64,000 nucleotides of DNA from an uncultured Bacteroidales bacterium (GCA_949297125.1 CASFRS010000004.1:1-64000), one strand, 5' to 3'; positions 37,556-47,089 are shown, numbered from the stretch's first letter. Numbers and translations are program-made. The notes: generated by a model not told the origin, from the sequence alone.

Positions 37556-38099
37556 TTTTATCGTCATCATCATGCGTTTGGTCATATTCATCCTCGTCGG
37601 GCATGTAGCAGAGCGCATGTAGCGGACGCATCACATTTACAGCCTTCTGTCCCCAGTACTCCCTGAAACTTTCCACACATTCGGTAAGGGCCGCCCTTGA
37701 CAGGTCGTCGTCGCCGAGCCGGTATACCGAAAGGAAATCCTTTAAGTCCTGGTAAATATCCGCAATATCTTCCGATATATACGCCGTAACGGGCGTATCG
37801 CTGTACTGCATGTCTTCAACGAACACTTCCAGATAAGCGTCGTGAATGCCGAGCAGGTTCTCCATGCCGCCCCTTATCTCGTTATAGGCCTCTTCCGTAA
37901 CGAACTTCTCGGGGTAATCCACATAATATTCTTCAGGCTCTATCAGCGAGGCCTTAAGGTACAGCAAGGGGAGCAGTTTTGTCATTTTGTCGGTGAATTC
38001 GCTTCTCTGCATACTTCCGACTCTTTCAACGAATGCGCAGAATTCCGCGCCTACCGTTACAAACTCCACGCTGTTTTTACCGTAAACATAACTGTCCAT
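37449..38099 (-). CDS. DUF5063 protein with Cys/His-rich tail
   Basis: A 216-residue protein of the Bacteroidetes DUF5063 family (VEFVTVGAEFCAFVERVG, LLPLLYLKASLIEPE, YWGQKAVNVMRPLHALC). The last 50 residues are acidic and then rich in Cys and His (EECDCGDGEHGHGDECRCRHGHG), a likely metal-binding tail. That tail is encoded by DNA shared with the next gene in another frame. Role unknown. Confidence 0.8.
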   Translation of the reverse strand: MDSYVYGKNSVEFVTVGAEFCAFVERVGSMQRSEFTDKMTKLLPLLYLKASLIEPEEYYVDYPEKFVTEEAYNEIRGGMENLLGIHDAYLEVFVEDMQYSDTPVTAYISEDIADIYQDLKDFLSVYRLGDDDLSRAALTECVESFREYWGQKAVNVMRPLHALCYMPDEDEYDQTHDDDDKNDIETLYREDEEECDCGDGEHGHGDECRCRHGHGR

Positions 38100-38101
38100 A
38101 T

Positions 38102-38674
38102 CTATCTGTATAAGCCGTTATCCATAATGTAATCCATTACGCCCGGGGGGACGCAATGGTTCAGCCTTTTGCCCTCTTTTACGCAATTTCGTATATATGT
38201 CGAAGATATATCCGTTTCGGGGGCATGGCAACAGGCAATGTTGCCGTTTCCAGGAACAGGAACGGCCGTATGCCCCGGACGCGGGAATATCAGTAACCCG
38301 AAATTCTCTATGATGTAATCGTGCCTGTACCATTTCCCGAAGATATTCCAGTTGTCCGCGCCTATAATCAGCCTGAAAGAGTGTTGCGGGTATTCACGGG
38401 CCAAAGCGTCGAGCATGTCGGCCGAATAGGACGGGACAGGCAATTTCGTTTCGATGTCGCAATATTTCATGCGGCTTTCCCCCCTTATGGCAATCTTGAG
38501 CATGGCTATGCGGTGTTTGATGTCCGATATGCCATCTGCCTGTTTAAGCGGGTTTTGCGGCGATACGGAGAACCATATCTCGTCCATTCCGGCAAATTCG
38601 CACATATGCTCGGCAATAATCATGTGCCCTATGTGTATGGGGTCGAACGAACCGGAAAAAACGCCTATATTCAT
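38102..38674 (-). CDS. nadD: nicotinate-nucleotide adenylyltransferase
   Basis: A 190-residue NadD: IGVFSGSFDPIHIGHMIIAEH is the nucleotidyltransferase core, and FRLIIGADNWNIFGKWYRH and SSTYIRNCVKEG follow. It adenylates nicotinate mononucleotide in NAD synthesis. Its start overlaps the gmk stop as ATGA. Confidence 0.94.
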   Translation of the reverse strand: MNIGVFSGSFDPIHIGHMIIAEHMCEFAGMDEIWFSVSPQNPLKQADGISDIKHRIAMLKIAIRGESRMKYCDIETKLPVPSYSADMLDALAREYPQHSFRLIIGADNWNIFGKWYRHDYIIENFGLLIFPRPGHTAVPVPGNGNIACCHAPETDISSTYIRNCVKEGKRLNHCVPPGVMDYIMDNGLYR

Positions 38675-39243
38675 TTCCCGTTCAAAAAACCGGTTAGCAC
38701 TTCCAGGGTTTCGGCTTTTGCCGTATCCAGGTCGTCGTTGAGGATAACCTTGTCGAATTTCGGCGCGTACGATATTTCGTATTCGGCTTTGGCAAGCCGT
38801 TTCTCGATAGTCTCCGCCGAATCTGTATTCCTGCCCGTAAGCCTTTCTCTCAGGGCCTCTATGCTCGGCGGCATTATAAAGACCGCCAGGGCTTCATCGC
38901 CGAATTTGTTTTTCAGGTTGACGCCACCGGCAACATCGATGTCGAAAACCACATTCTTGCCTTCGTCCCTCAACCGTTCCACTTCGCTCTTCAGCGTGCC
39001 GTAGAAATTATCCTTGTATACCTCTTCATATTCCAGAAATTCATTGTCGGCAATCTTTTTCCTGAACTCGTCGGGCGACAGGAAATAGTATTCCTTGCCG
39101 TTTTTTTCATTCCCCCTCGGCTGTCTTGAAGTCGCCGAAATTGAAAATGCAAGGTTCAGGCCGCATCCCAGCAGGTAGTTTACAATGGTCGATTTGCCCG
39201 AACCGGAAGGCGCCGAAAAAATTATCAGTTTGCCTTTTTCCAT
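38671..39243 (-). CDS. gmk: guanylate kinase
   Basis: A 190-residue kinase: P-loop IIFSAPSGSGKSTIVNYLL, SATSRQPRGNEKNGKEYYFL as the GMP site, and VVFDIDVAGGVNLK. It phosphorylates GMP. ATG 39243 is used; the frame also offers a TTG 2 codons earlier that overlaps the yicC stop. Confidence 0.95.
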   Translation of the reverse strand: MEKGKLIIFSAPSGSGKSTIVNYLLGCGLNLAFSISATSRQPRGNEKNGKEYYFLSPDEFRKKIADNEFLEYEEVYKDNFYGTLKSEVERLRDEGKNVVFDIDVAGGVNLKNKFGDEALAVFIMPPSIEALRERLTGRNTDSAETIEKRLAKAEYEISYAPKFDKVILNDDLDTAKAETLEVLTGFLNGK

Positions 39244-39245
39244 AA

Positions 39246-40118
39246 TCAAAGCGCGTTTAATATCTGTTCCTTGATTTGTTCCAGTTCATCTTTCATCTTT
39301 ACTACGATGCGTTGCATTTCGGCATGGTTGGCCTTCGAGCCGAGCGTATTTATTTCGCGTCCCATTTCCTGAGCAATGAACCCGAGTTTTTTCCCTTGTC
39401 CCTGTCTCCCCTCCATTGTCTCCATGAAATATTTGAGGTGGTTGTCCAGGCGGTGCTTCTCCTCATTGATATCCAGCTTCTCAATGTAGTATATAATCTC
39501 CTGTTCCAGCCTGTTCTTGTCGTATTCAGCGCCATGCAGCTTTTCCAGCCCTTCCATTATGCGGGCTTTTGTCTTGTCTATTCTCTCTTGTTCGTACGGC
39601 CCGACCTCTTTCAGCAAAGCCGCGATATTTTCTATTTTCCGGGCAAAGAGTTTCTGAAGCATTTCCCCTTCCTGTTTCCTGAAAGCATTTATGTGCTCGA
39701 GAGCCTCTTCCAGCCCGTTCATTATGGCCGTCTCTTCGTTTTCGTCTACAACGGGAGTTTCAGAGATGATGGCATCCGGAAGTTTCAGAAGCAGGGCGAA
39801 CCAGTCGTCGGGGGTGCTGATGCCAAGTTCTGCGGCAGAGTTTTCAATTTGCGCTTTATACCCTTTTAGCACTGCAGTATTTATAGTCGGGGTCTTTTCG
39901 CTTTTCTGGTTCTCTATCGAGATTGTCAGGTCTATCTTTCCCCGTTCCAGCGATTTTGAGACCATGTTCCTGATACGCCCTTCCAAACCGGAATAGGCGG
40001 ATGGAATCCTTGCGTACAAGTCCAGTTGTTTGCTGTTCAACGATTTTATCTCTATCGAAATATCACGGGACGGAAGTTTTACCGATGCTTTCCCGTATCC
40101 GGTCATTGAATATATCAT
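39246..40118 (-). CDS. YicC family endoribonuclease
   Basis: A 290-residue YicC/YloC protein: start MIYSMTGYGKASV, then SIEIKSLNSKQLDLYARIPS, a long helical centre, and the end LGFIAQEMGREINTLGSKAN with MKDELEQIKEQILNAL. Members of this family act as RNases. First gene of yicC-gmk-nadD-DUF5063-exonuclease; a consensus promoter lies 26-57 bases upstream. Confidence 0.92.
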   Translation of the reverse strand: MIYSMTGYGKASVKLPSRDISIEIKSLNSKQLDLYARIPSAYSGLEGRIRNMVSKSLERGKIDLTISIENQKSEKTPTINTAVLKGYKAQIENSAAELGISTPDDWFALLLKLPDAIISETPVVDENEETAIMNGLEEALEHINAFRKQEGEMLQKLFARKIENIAALLKEVGPYEQERIDKTKARIMEGLEKLHGAEYDKNRLEQEIIYYIEKLDINEEKHRLDNHLKYFMETMEGRQGQGKKLGFIAQEMGREINTLGSKANHAEMQRIVVKMKDELEQIKEQILNAL

Positions 40119-40143
40119 GGCAATAAGTTATGCTGTTTTGCCA

Positions 40144-40280
40144 CAAAGATAGTGAAAGGCGAGAGCAGAGGCAAATTTATTTGGCTATGCCGAGCCGCAT
40201 CCTATCTTCGACGGCAAGTCAAAGAAGTGAAAGGCGAGAGCAGAGGCAAATTTATTTGGCTATGCCGAGCCGCATCCTGT
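40144..40280 (-). repeat. 76-bp promoter-bearing repeat before yicC
   Basis: Two copies (starting at 40151 and 40227) of the same family as the repeat at 22591-22790, inverted. In the yicC-proximal copy, TTTG (40175-40172), 20 bases and TATCTTTG (40151-40144) form a full promoter. In the distal copy the -7 reads TTCTTTG and is damaged. A CGACGGCAAGTCAAAG block at 40211-40226 links this repeat to the 80-bp repeat at 40531. Confidence 0.8.
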
Positions 40281-40530
40281 TTTTGTCCGCCGGGCGAAGA
40301 TTCCCGGAGGGAAGGACATTCGCTGGCATAGTGAAAGGAATGAAACAACGAGCAGTCTGCGTTGCGGTTTTCGGGCTTCGCCCTCAACGGCGGCTTATGC
40401 CTGACGCACCCTGTATACGGTCCTCTTTTGCCCTGCTGATTTTCAATGCTTTGGGAAAACTGCTTAATAACACATTGCCGAAATATCAGTAAAATGGTGA
40501 AAAATTTGTACACGAGCCATTCATTTGTTA
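40281..40530. other. intergenic DNA between divergent yicC and tsaB
   Basis: No gene is supported. The right end carries TTTG at 40505-40508, 20 bases and TACCTTTG at 40529-40536, a rightward consensus promoter that runs into the 80-bp repeats. Confidence 0.5.
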
Positions 40531-40720
40531 CCTTTGACTTGCCGTCGAAAGCAGGATGCACTCGGCAAAGCCCCCGAACCTGTTCGGGTCCTGTGCTCTC
40601 GTTTTCGCTGCCTTTGACTTGCCGTCGAAAGCAGGATGCACTCGGCAAAGCCCCCGAACCTGTTCGGGTCCTGTGCTCTCGTTTTCACTGCCTTTGACTT
40701 GCCGTCGAAAGCAGGATGCA
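40531..40720 (+). repeat. 80-bp tandem repeat upstream of tsaB
   Basis: Copies start at 40531, 40611 and 40691 (CCTTTGACTTGCCGTCGAAA...), the third partial. Copies one and two are nearly identical over 80 bases. Only the first completes a TAnnTTTG box; the others read TGCCTTTG. Each full copy also holds CCCGAACCTGTTCGGG, a palindrome. Reading frames through this region are accidents of the repeat. Confidence 0.8.
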
Positions 40721-40840
40721 CCCGATGATTTGGCAGTATTGCCGCCGTCAATGCTTTGCGCCATTGCTGCGGCAACGGATTATATTTATGAATGGCGGTT
40801 GCGTCGAGCGGATTCCGCCGTGTTAAAACAAACTTAAGTT

Positions 40841-41545
40841 ATGCCTTGCATTATAAATATAGAGACTTCAACCAAGGTATGCTCGGCAGCCGTTACGGTA
40901 GACGGGACGGTGGCCGTGCAGAAAGTGTGTTACGAAGGTCCTTCGCATGCGTCGTTGTTGGGCGGATACGTAAAGGAACTGATGCGGTTCCTTAAAGACA
41001 ACCGCCTTAAGGCCGATGCAGTGGCCGTAAGTTCCGGCCCCGGGTCGTATACAGGTTTGCGTATCGGGGTGTCTATGGCCAAAGGGCTTTGTTTCGGGTT
41101 GGATGTGCCGTTGATATCCGTAACCACTACGCAGTTGCTTGCCGTTGAAGTAATGTTCAACGATTCTGTGAGTGAAGACGCGCTGTTGTGCCCTATGATC
41201 GATGCCCGCCGCATGGAAGTCTATTCGGCCGTCTATGACCGTGCCCTGTCGGAACGTGTGCCGCTGGGTGCATACATAATAGACGGGGAGAGTTTCAAGG
41301 ATGTTCTCGACTGCAACAAGGTGGTATTCTTCGGCGACGGTTCGGAGAAGTGCAAAAGCGTTATTACACATCCCAACGCCGTGTTCCTTCCCGATATAGT
41401 ACCCCTGGCCGCCAATATGCTTCCGCTTTCCGAGCGTTCTTTCCGGAACTGCGAATTTGAAGACGTGGCGTATTTCCAGCCCTCGTATATAAAGGAGTTC
41501 CAGGCTACCGTACCTAAGAACAAGGTTATAAATACCGGCGGATGA
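40841..41545 (+). CDS. tsaB: tRNA threonylcarbamoyladenosine protein TsaB
   Basis: A 234-residue ASKHA-fold protein: IINIETSTKVCSAAV, the SHASLL segment, and AVSSGPGSYTGLRIGVSMAKGL. It works with TsaD and TsaE to place t6A on tRNA. The start follows the repeat-rich leader by about 120 bases. Confidence 0.93.
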   Translation: MPCIINIETSTKVCSAAVTVDGTVAVQKVCYEGPSHASLLGGYVKELMRFLKDNRLKADAVAVSSGPGSYTGLRIGVSMAKGLCFGLDVPLISVTTTQLLAVEVMFNDSVSEDALLCPMIDARRMEVYSAVYDRALSERVPLGAYIIDGESFKDVLDCNKVVFFGDGSEKCKSVITHPNAVFLPDIVPLAANMLPLSERSFRNCEFEDVAYFQPSYIKEFQATVPKNKVINTGG

Positions 41546-41588
41546 ATACCCTTGTAAAAAAACCGACAAGAATTAAATACACTGTAAT

Positions 41589-42182
41589 ATGTTTGAATAC
41601 AACACACAGATGAAGAGACTGGTGCTTCCAGAGTACGGGCGCAATGTCCAGCGTATGGTTGACTATTGCCTGACCATAGAAGACAGGGAAGAGCGTACAC
41701 GCTGTGCTTACGCCATAGTAGCGACAATGGGGAATCTTTTTCCGCATCTGCGGGATATAGACGAGTTCAAGCACAAACTTTGGGATCATCTGGCTATAAT
41801 GTCCGATTTCAAACTTGATATAGACTATCCTTGCGAAATAGTAAGGCGCGAGAATTTGCGGACACGCCCCGAACCTGTCCCGTACAAACTCGAGCCGATA
41901 AAGTACCGCCATTACGGGAAACTTGTGGAGGAGATGCTCAAAAAGTCCTGCGAGTATCCCGAAGGCCCCGAGCGCGACGCATTGATTTCGCTGTTGGCCA
42001 ATCACATGAAAAAGTCCCTGTACACATGGAACAAGGAAGTGGTTGAGGACGACAAGATACTGAAAGACCTTAAAGAGTACACCGAGGGGAAGATAGACTT
42101 GTCGGTAGCCGACCTGAAACTGCGTTCGGCACGGGAATATGCGGCCAATAAAAAAGGGGGCATGCGCAAGCGCAACCAATAA
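41589..42182 (+). CDS. DUF4290 protein
   Basis: A 197-residue Bacteroidetes-specific protein: YNTQMKRLVLPEYGRNVQRM, then CAYAIVATMGNLFPHLRD and LANHMKKSLYTWNKE, with a basic C-terminus (KKGGMRKRNQ). Found beside murA in this phylum. Function unknown. Confidence 0.9.
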   Translation: MFEYNTQMKRLVLPEYGRNVQRMVDYCLTIEDREERTRCAYAIVATMGNLFPHLRDIDEFKHKLWDHLAIMSDFKLDIDYPCEIVRRENLRTRPEPVPYKLEPIKYRHYGKLVEEMLKKSCEYPEGPERDALISLLANHMKKSLYTWNKEVVEDDKILKDLKEYTEGKIDLSVADLKLRSAREYAANKKGGMRKRNQ

Positions 42183-42224
42183 CAGGAGGTGTAGATACAA
42201 CAACCGGAAAAAACAGAGCAATCC

Positions 42225-43541
42225 ATGTCATCATTTATAATAGAAGGGGGGCACAAACTCAATGGCGACCTTGTTCCGAAAGGGGCGAAAAACGAAGCGC
42301 TCGAAGTATTGTGCGCGGTATTGCTTACCGATGAAGAAGTGAAAATAAGCAATCTGCCAAACATAAGGGATGTCAATAACCTGATACAGTTGCTTTCCGA
42401 TATGGGCGTAAAGGTAACACGCACCGGAAAGGGCTCATATACATTCAAGGCCGACAGTATAGACATGGATTACCTTAACAGTCCCGAGTTTATAAACAGT
42501 TGTTCTTCGTTAAGGGGTTCCGTCATGATAGTAGGCCCGCTTGTCGCGCGTTTCGGGCACGCAATAGTGCCGAAGCCGGGCGGCGACAAAATAGGGCGTC
42601 GCAGGCTTGATACACACTTTCTCGGCATACAGAAACTCGGGGCGGAGTTCAACTATAATCCCGAAAAGCATATATACGAAATATCGGCCGACAAGTTGAA
42701 GGGGTGTTACATGCTGCTCGACGAGGCCTCCGTAACCGGAACCGCCAATATCCTTATGGCTGCTGTCCTGGCCGAAGGGACAACCACAATATACAATGCA
42801 GCCTGCGAGCCGTATTTGCAGCAACTTTCACGGATGCTCAATTCCATGGGTGCGAAAATAGAGGGGATAGGCTCCAATCTGTTGACAGTTCAAGGGGTGA
42901 GGTCGTTGAAAGGGTGTACGCACAGGTTGTTGCCAGATATGATAGAAATAGGCAGTTTTATAGGAATGGCTGCCATGACAGGTTCCGATATAAGGATAAA
43001 AGACGTGTCGTTCAAGGACCTGGGGATAATTCCCGACGTATTCCGCCGTATGGGGATAAAACTGCTCAAAGAAGGCGACAACATATATATCCCCCAGCAC
43101 GACAGGTACGAAATAGAGACATTCATCGACGGTTCCATAATGACCTTTGCAGATGCTCCCTGGCCGGGGCTTACCCCCGACCTCCTGAGCGTGATACTTG
43201 TAGTTGCCACACAGGCCAAAGGGAGCGTTCTGATACATCAGAAAATGTTTGAAAGCCGCCTGTTTTTCGTCGACAAGCTGATAGACATGGGAGCGCAGAT
43301 AATTCTGTGCGACCCGCACCGTGCCGTAGTGATAGGTCAGGCAAAGGAAATACCGCTAAGAGCCACCACAATGGTTTCGCCCGATATACGTGCCGGTATA
43401 GCGCTGCTTATTGCAGCCATGTCGGCCAAAGGTACAAGCACAATACACAACATCGACCAGATTGACCGGGGGTATGAAGACATAGATGTGCGTCTCAATG
43501 CAATAGGGGCATCGATAAAACGAATAGGAAACAATGATTGA
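42225..43541 (+). CDS. murA: UDP-N-acetylglucosamine 1-carboxyvinyltransferase
   Basis: A 438-residue EPSP-synthase-fold enzyme: IIEGGHKLNGDLVPKGAKNEALEV, RGSVMIVGPLVARFGHAIVPKPGGDKIG, and the C-terminal DIRAGIALLIAAMSAKGTSTIHN. It adds enolpyruvate to UDP-GlcNAc, the first committed step of peptidoglycan synthesis. In the catalytic-loop region the segment GGDKIGRRRLDTH carries Asp rather than the usual Cys, as in fosfomycin-tolerant members. It overlaps rimM by 8 bases. Confidence 0.93.
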   Translation: MSSFIIEGGHKLNGDLVPKGAKNEALEVLCAVLLTDEEVKISNLPNIRDVNNLIQLLSDMGVKVTRTGKGSYTFKADSIDMDYLNSPEFINSCSSLRGSVMIVGPLVARFGHAIVPKPGGDKIGRRRLDTHFLGIQKLGAEFNYNPEKHIYEISADKLKGCYMLLDEASVTGTANILMAAVLAEGTTTIYNAACEPYLQQLSRMLNSMGAKIEGIGSNLLTVQGVRSLKGCTHRLLPDMIEIGSFIGMAAMTGSDIRIKDVSFKDLGIIPDVFRRMGIKLLKEGDNIYIPQHDRYEIETFIDGSIMTFADAPWPGLTPDLLSVILVVATQAKGSVLIHQKMFESRLFFVDKLIDMGAQIILCDPHRAVVIGQAKEIPLRATTMVSPDIRAGIALLIAAMSAKGTSTIHNIDQIDRGYEDIDVRLNAIGASIKRIGNND

Positions 43542-44049
43542 TCGCTCTGCGCTTATTGAAATAGGGAAGATAGTAAAAACGCACGGAACGGGCGGGGAAG
43601 TGGTTGCATCGTTAACGGACGGCGACGTGGATTTCGACGCATCGGAATACCTCGTTTGCGACGTAGACGGCATATTCGTGCCGTTCTTTCTGGAATCGTA
43701 CAGGTACAGAGGGAACAATTCGGCAATACTGAAATTCTCCGATGTGGATGATATGCCGGATACCGCCGTATTGCTTGGCCGCAAGCTGTATTTCCCCAGG
43801 GAGAAGTGCGCCGGAGCAACGGCTCACCCCTCCATATCCGATACGCTTTGCGGATACCATATCATTATATCGGGAGGGAGGATAGGTGAAATAACGGCAA
43901 TAGGCGGAACGCCAGACAACCCCCTGTTTGCGGTTTCCGGCGAATCGAAAGAGTACCTTATACCGGCAACGGACGATTTTGTCGTCAGTATCGACGACGA
44001 TGCAAGAACAATAGAAATGGAGCTCCCGGAAGGCCTTCTGGAATTGTAG
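43534..44049 (+). CDS. rimM: 16S rRNA processing protein RimM
   Basis: A 171-residue ribosome maturation factor: ALIEIGKIVKTHGTGGEVVA, FVPFFLESYRYRGNNSAILKF, LLGRKLYFPREKC, and the PRC-barrel part GYHIIISGGRIGEITAI ending in IEMELPEGLLEL. It helps 30S assembly. Confidence 0.92.
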   Translation: MIDRSALIEIGKIVKTHGTGGEVVASLTDGDVDFDASEYLVCDVDGIFVPFFLESYRYRGNNSAILKFSDVDDMPDTAVLLGRKLYFPREKCAGATAHPSISDTLCGYHIIISGGRIGEITAIGGTPDNPLFAVSGESKEYLIPATDDFVVSIDDDARTIEMELPEGLLEL

Positions 44050-44169
44050 GGCATGCGGTACAGGCAGGGCAGGGCAGGGCTACCCTTACCGGGAAAGCTG
44101 GGAGAAAGAGGCGGAAACGGGATGAAGGAAATAAAACACACACAAACCAAACAAAAATAAAAACAGATT

Positions 44170-46389
44170 ATGAAGTATTTCAATTATTTGCTGCTTGGAG
44201 CAGTGCTGTTATCGGGAAACATGACAGCCGCCGAAGTCTCCGTATATCCGCAGCCGCGCAGTATGCAACTCTCACCGGAAACAGTGTCTGTTACATGCCG
44301 GCCCGAAATAGTCGGGCAGGACGAAGCCTCGCCCATTGCCGTCAAGAACATAGAGGCTCTCTTCGCCAACACGCCCGAAGCTACGGGCAAAACCGCCGGG
44401 CTTCGTATAATAATAGGCGAACGCGGCGACAAATCGGTGAAAAAATATGCACGCAACATACCCCGGAAAGCAGACGGGTACTATCTGAAAATATCCGGCA
44501 ACACGGCAGTGATAGCCGGTAATGACGAACGCGGAACATTCTACGGCGCTAAAACCCTCGGCCAGCTTCTTCAGGACGGCCAGCTCCCCGAAGTGGAAAT
44601 AACCGACTATCCCGTTGCCCTGTATCGCGGAGTTGTAGAAGGGTTCTACGGAACTCCGTGGAGCATGAAGGCCCGTGAAGAGCAGATGAAGTTTTATGGC
44701 GACTACAAAATGAACACCTATATCTATGCGCCCAAGGACGATCCGTATCACCGCTCGCCCAACTGGCGCGACCCGTATCCTGCCGAAAAGGCGGCCGAAT
44801 TGAAGAGCCTCGTAGATGCGGCAAATGCAAACGGGGTGGATTTCGTATGGGCCATACACCCCGGGCAGGACATAAAGTGGAACGATGAGGACCGCGATTT
44901 GCTGATACGTAAATTCTCCCAGCTTTACGAACTCGGTGTCCGTTCGTTTGCCGTCTTTTTCGATGACATAACAGGCGAGGGTACCGATCCCGTCCGTCAG
45001 GCAAAACTGTTGAACTACATCGACGACAACTTCATAAAAAGCAAACCCGACATCAAACCGTTCCTTATGTGCCCTACCGTATATACAGGTTCCTGGGGAA
45101 AGCAGAACGATTACCTCAAAACAATGGGCGACATGCTTAATCCGGACATAAACATAATGTATACGGGAGAAGAAGTTATAGTCTCCATAACGCGCGAAAC
45201 AATCGACTGGGTAAATTCCCAGATAAAACGCCCGGTATATATATGGTGGAATTTCCCGGTAACCGACTACGTGCGCAACAGGTTGTTGCTCGGGTCGGCA
45301 TACGGGAACGATACCACATTGACATCGGAAGATATAGTCGGGTTCCTTTCCAACCCCATGGAGCATTCCGAAGCGTCGAAGATTGCCATATACTCGATAG
45401 CCGATTATTCATGGAATCCGGCAACATTCAACAGCGAAAAATCGTGGAAAGACGCGATAGCCATGCTGATGCCCTCCGATGCCGATGCCCTTGAATGCTT
45501 CGCAAGCAACAACTCCGATCCCGGAACCGGGTGGTTCAACTGGCGACGCGACGAGTCTGTCGAAATAAAGCCGTATGCGGACAGGTATGCCGATGCCGTC
45601 AGGAAGGGAGAAAAGCCTGCCGCGGAAGATGCGGCGCGCCTGAAGTGCGAATTTGAGAAGATAGTCTCTTCGTCCGACCGTCTCCTCGCCAACACCGAAA
45701 ATGAAGCCCTTATGAAAGAGATAGGCACATGGGTACGCCAGTTCAAGCTTCAGGGCGAAACAGGCCGCGAACTGCTTGCAATGGCAGATGCATACTATAA
45801 TGCCGATACGGTACGGTTCGTAGCCGAGTACAAACACGTAAGAGCATTGCAGCGGCAGAGTTTCGTATTGGACCAGACCAACAACCAGAACGAGTACCAC
45901 CCCGGGATACTGGTCGGTACGCGGGTTATCCAGCCGTTCATTAACGAAGTATTCTCCAGCATAACCAAATCGTTCAACGCAAAATACGGAACTTCGCTCG
46001 AGATAATGTCCGAATACTCGCCGCACAAATTCCAGACGACCATAGAGCAGTTGAAAGGCGCACCTGTCCGCATAAAAGGAGAGAATATACAGTTGCCCCC
46101 GCAGCTGGAGGTAATACGCTGGGGTGCCGGACAATATGTGCAGGTAGACCTTGCAGAGGAGACCTTTGTGGTAAAAGCGCAGATAAATCTGGGAAATACA
46201 AAACCCGAAATATGGAAGTTCGAGATACTCGCCGATAACGGCGAATGGGTCGTATTGCCCCTAACGAATGAAAACGGCGATTTGACGGCAACTATCGACC
46301 GTAACATAAAAGGGGCCCGCCTGACAAACGCATCGGGCGACAACCTGGAAGTCTTCCTCAGAAGATGGGACCTTGTATTCAAGAAATAA
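44170..46389 (+). CDS. GH84 beta-N-acetylglucosaminidase
   Basis: A 739-residue secreted glycosidase with signal peptide YLLLGAVLLSGNMTAAEV. An N-terminal GH20b-like domain leads into the GH84 barrel: RGVVEGFYGTPWSMKAREEQ, YIYAPKDDPYH, and the two catalytic acids in AVFFDDITGEGTDP near 265. A helical domain and a C-terminal beta-sandwich with EVIRWGAGQYVQVDL follow. It is close in layout to the Bacteroides O-GlcNAcase homologue and uses substrate-assisted catalysis on GlcNAc. Confidence 0.93.
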   Translation: MKYFNYLLLGAVLLSGNMTAAEVSVYPQPRSMQLSPETVSVTCRPEIVGQDEASPIAVKNIEALFANTPEATGKTAGLRIIIGERGDKSVKKYARNIPRKADGYYLKISGNTAVIAGNDERGTFYGAKTLGQLLQDGQLPEVEITDYPVALYRGVVEGFYGTPWSMKAREEQMKFYGDYKMNTYIYAPKDDPYHRSPNWRDPYPAEKAAELKSLVDAANANGVDFVWAIHPGQDIKWNDEDRDLLIRKFSQLYELGVRSFAVFFDDITGEGTDPVRQAKLLNYIDDNFIKSKPDIKPFLMCPTVYTGSWGKQNDYLKTMGDMLNPDINIMYTGEEVIVSITRETIDWVNSQIKRPVYIWWNFPVTDYVRNRLLLGSAYGNDTTLTSEDIVGFLSNPMEHSEASKIAIYSIADYSWNPATFNSEKSWKDAIAMLMPSDADALECFASNNSDPGTGWFNWRRDESVEIKPYADRYADAVRKGEKPAAEDAARLKCEFEKIVSSSDRLLANTENEALMKEIGTWVRQFKLQGETGRELLAMADAYYNADTVRFVAEYKHVRALQRQSFVLDQTNNQNEYHPGILVGTRVIQPFINEVFSSITKSFNAKYGTSLEIMSEYSPHKFQTTIEQLKGAPVRIKGENIQLPPQLEVIRWGAGQYVQVDLAEETFVVKAQINLGNTKPEIWKFEILADNGEWVVLPLTNENGDLTATIDRNIKGARLTNASGDNLEVFLRRWDLVFKK

Positions 46390-46415
46390 AACCGTACGTA
46401 CTCCGATACGGATAA

Positions 46416-46450
46416 AAGAGCCCCGGCAACAACTGTTTGCCGGGGCTCTT
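46416..46450. terminator. bidirectional terminator after the GH84 gene
   Basis: AAGAGCCCCGGCAA pairs with TTGCCGGGGCTCTT around AACTG or similar loop bases. It lies 30 bases after the GH84 stop; T/A runs flank both ends weakly. Confidence 0.8.
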
Positions 46451-46582
46451 CCCGTAAAAAAAGAGACGCATGGAGCAAAAAAAGAGCCATTGCAGGTATA
46501 ACCGCATTGGCTCTGTATGGCAGAGGAAAATTATTCAGTGTGCGTATCTTCCAAATCGGCCGATGAAAAAGGTATCCTGCCG

Positions 46583-47089
46583 TTATATGTACCGTACGGC
46601 TTCTTCATCGAAAAACCCCTTGGCTTTGGGCGATTCGTCGGCAACCCCGATGGCGATTACCGCTACCGGAATGCTCTTTAAGCCGAACAGTTCCTTCAGC
46701 CCCTTAACCCTGCTTTCCACCGGATAACACCCGCACCAGCACGACCCGTACCCCAGGGCCGTAGCCTGAAGCAGGATATTTTCAATGGCGGCGGCACAGT
46801 CCTGCGGCCAGAACTGCACATCCAGTTCGGCCTGACATTCGGGCTTCCCGCAGACAACTATCGCAAGCGGTGCGGTTTTCAGCATTTTGCTGTATTCGTG
46901 GGCTTTCATAATCCCCTCCTTGGCCTTTTCGTCGGTAACTACAATAAACTCCCACGGCCTGCTGTTCACTGCGCTCGGCGCCATCATGGCCGCCTCCAGC
47001 AACAGCCGTACATCCTTGTCGGGAACAGGAATACCGGCCTTGAATTTCCTTATACTCCTTCTCGACATAATAGAATCTCTGCAATCCAT
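46583..47089 (-). CDS. nitroreductase family protein
   Basis: A 168-residue FMN nitroreductase: SIMSRRSIRKFKAGIPVPDK, AAMMAPSAVNSRPWEFIVV, and LQATALGYGSCWCGCYP. It starts at ATG 47089; a hydrophobic stretch upstream in frame is not needed. A Cys-rich CWCGC is unusual but known in Bacteroidetes members. Confidence 0.9.
   Translation of the reverse strand: MDCRDSIMSRRSIRKFKAGIPVPDKDVRLLLEAAMMAPSAVNSRPWEFIVVTDEKAKEGIMKAHEYSKMLKTAPLAIVVCGKPECQAELDVQFWPQDCAAAIENILLQATALGYGSCWCGCYPVESRVKGLKELFGLKSIPVAVIAIGVADESPKAKGFFDEEAVRYI

Noticed and set aside
40521..40837. Several 78-93-codon frames over the 80-bp repeats
   Set aside because: They are translations of tandem non-coding repeats, present in both strands and without starts that fit.
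44272..45366. Leftward 364-codon frame inside the GH84 gene
   Set aside because: The plus-strand frame has signal peptide, catalytic acids and full length; the antisense frame has none.
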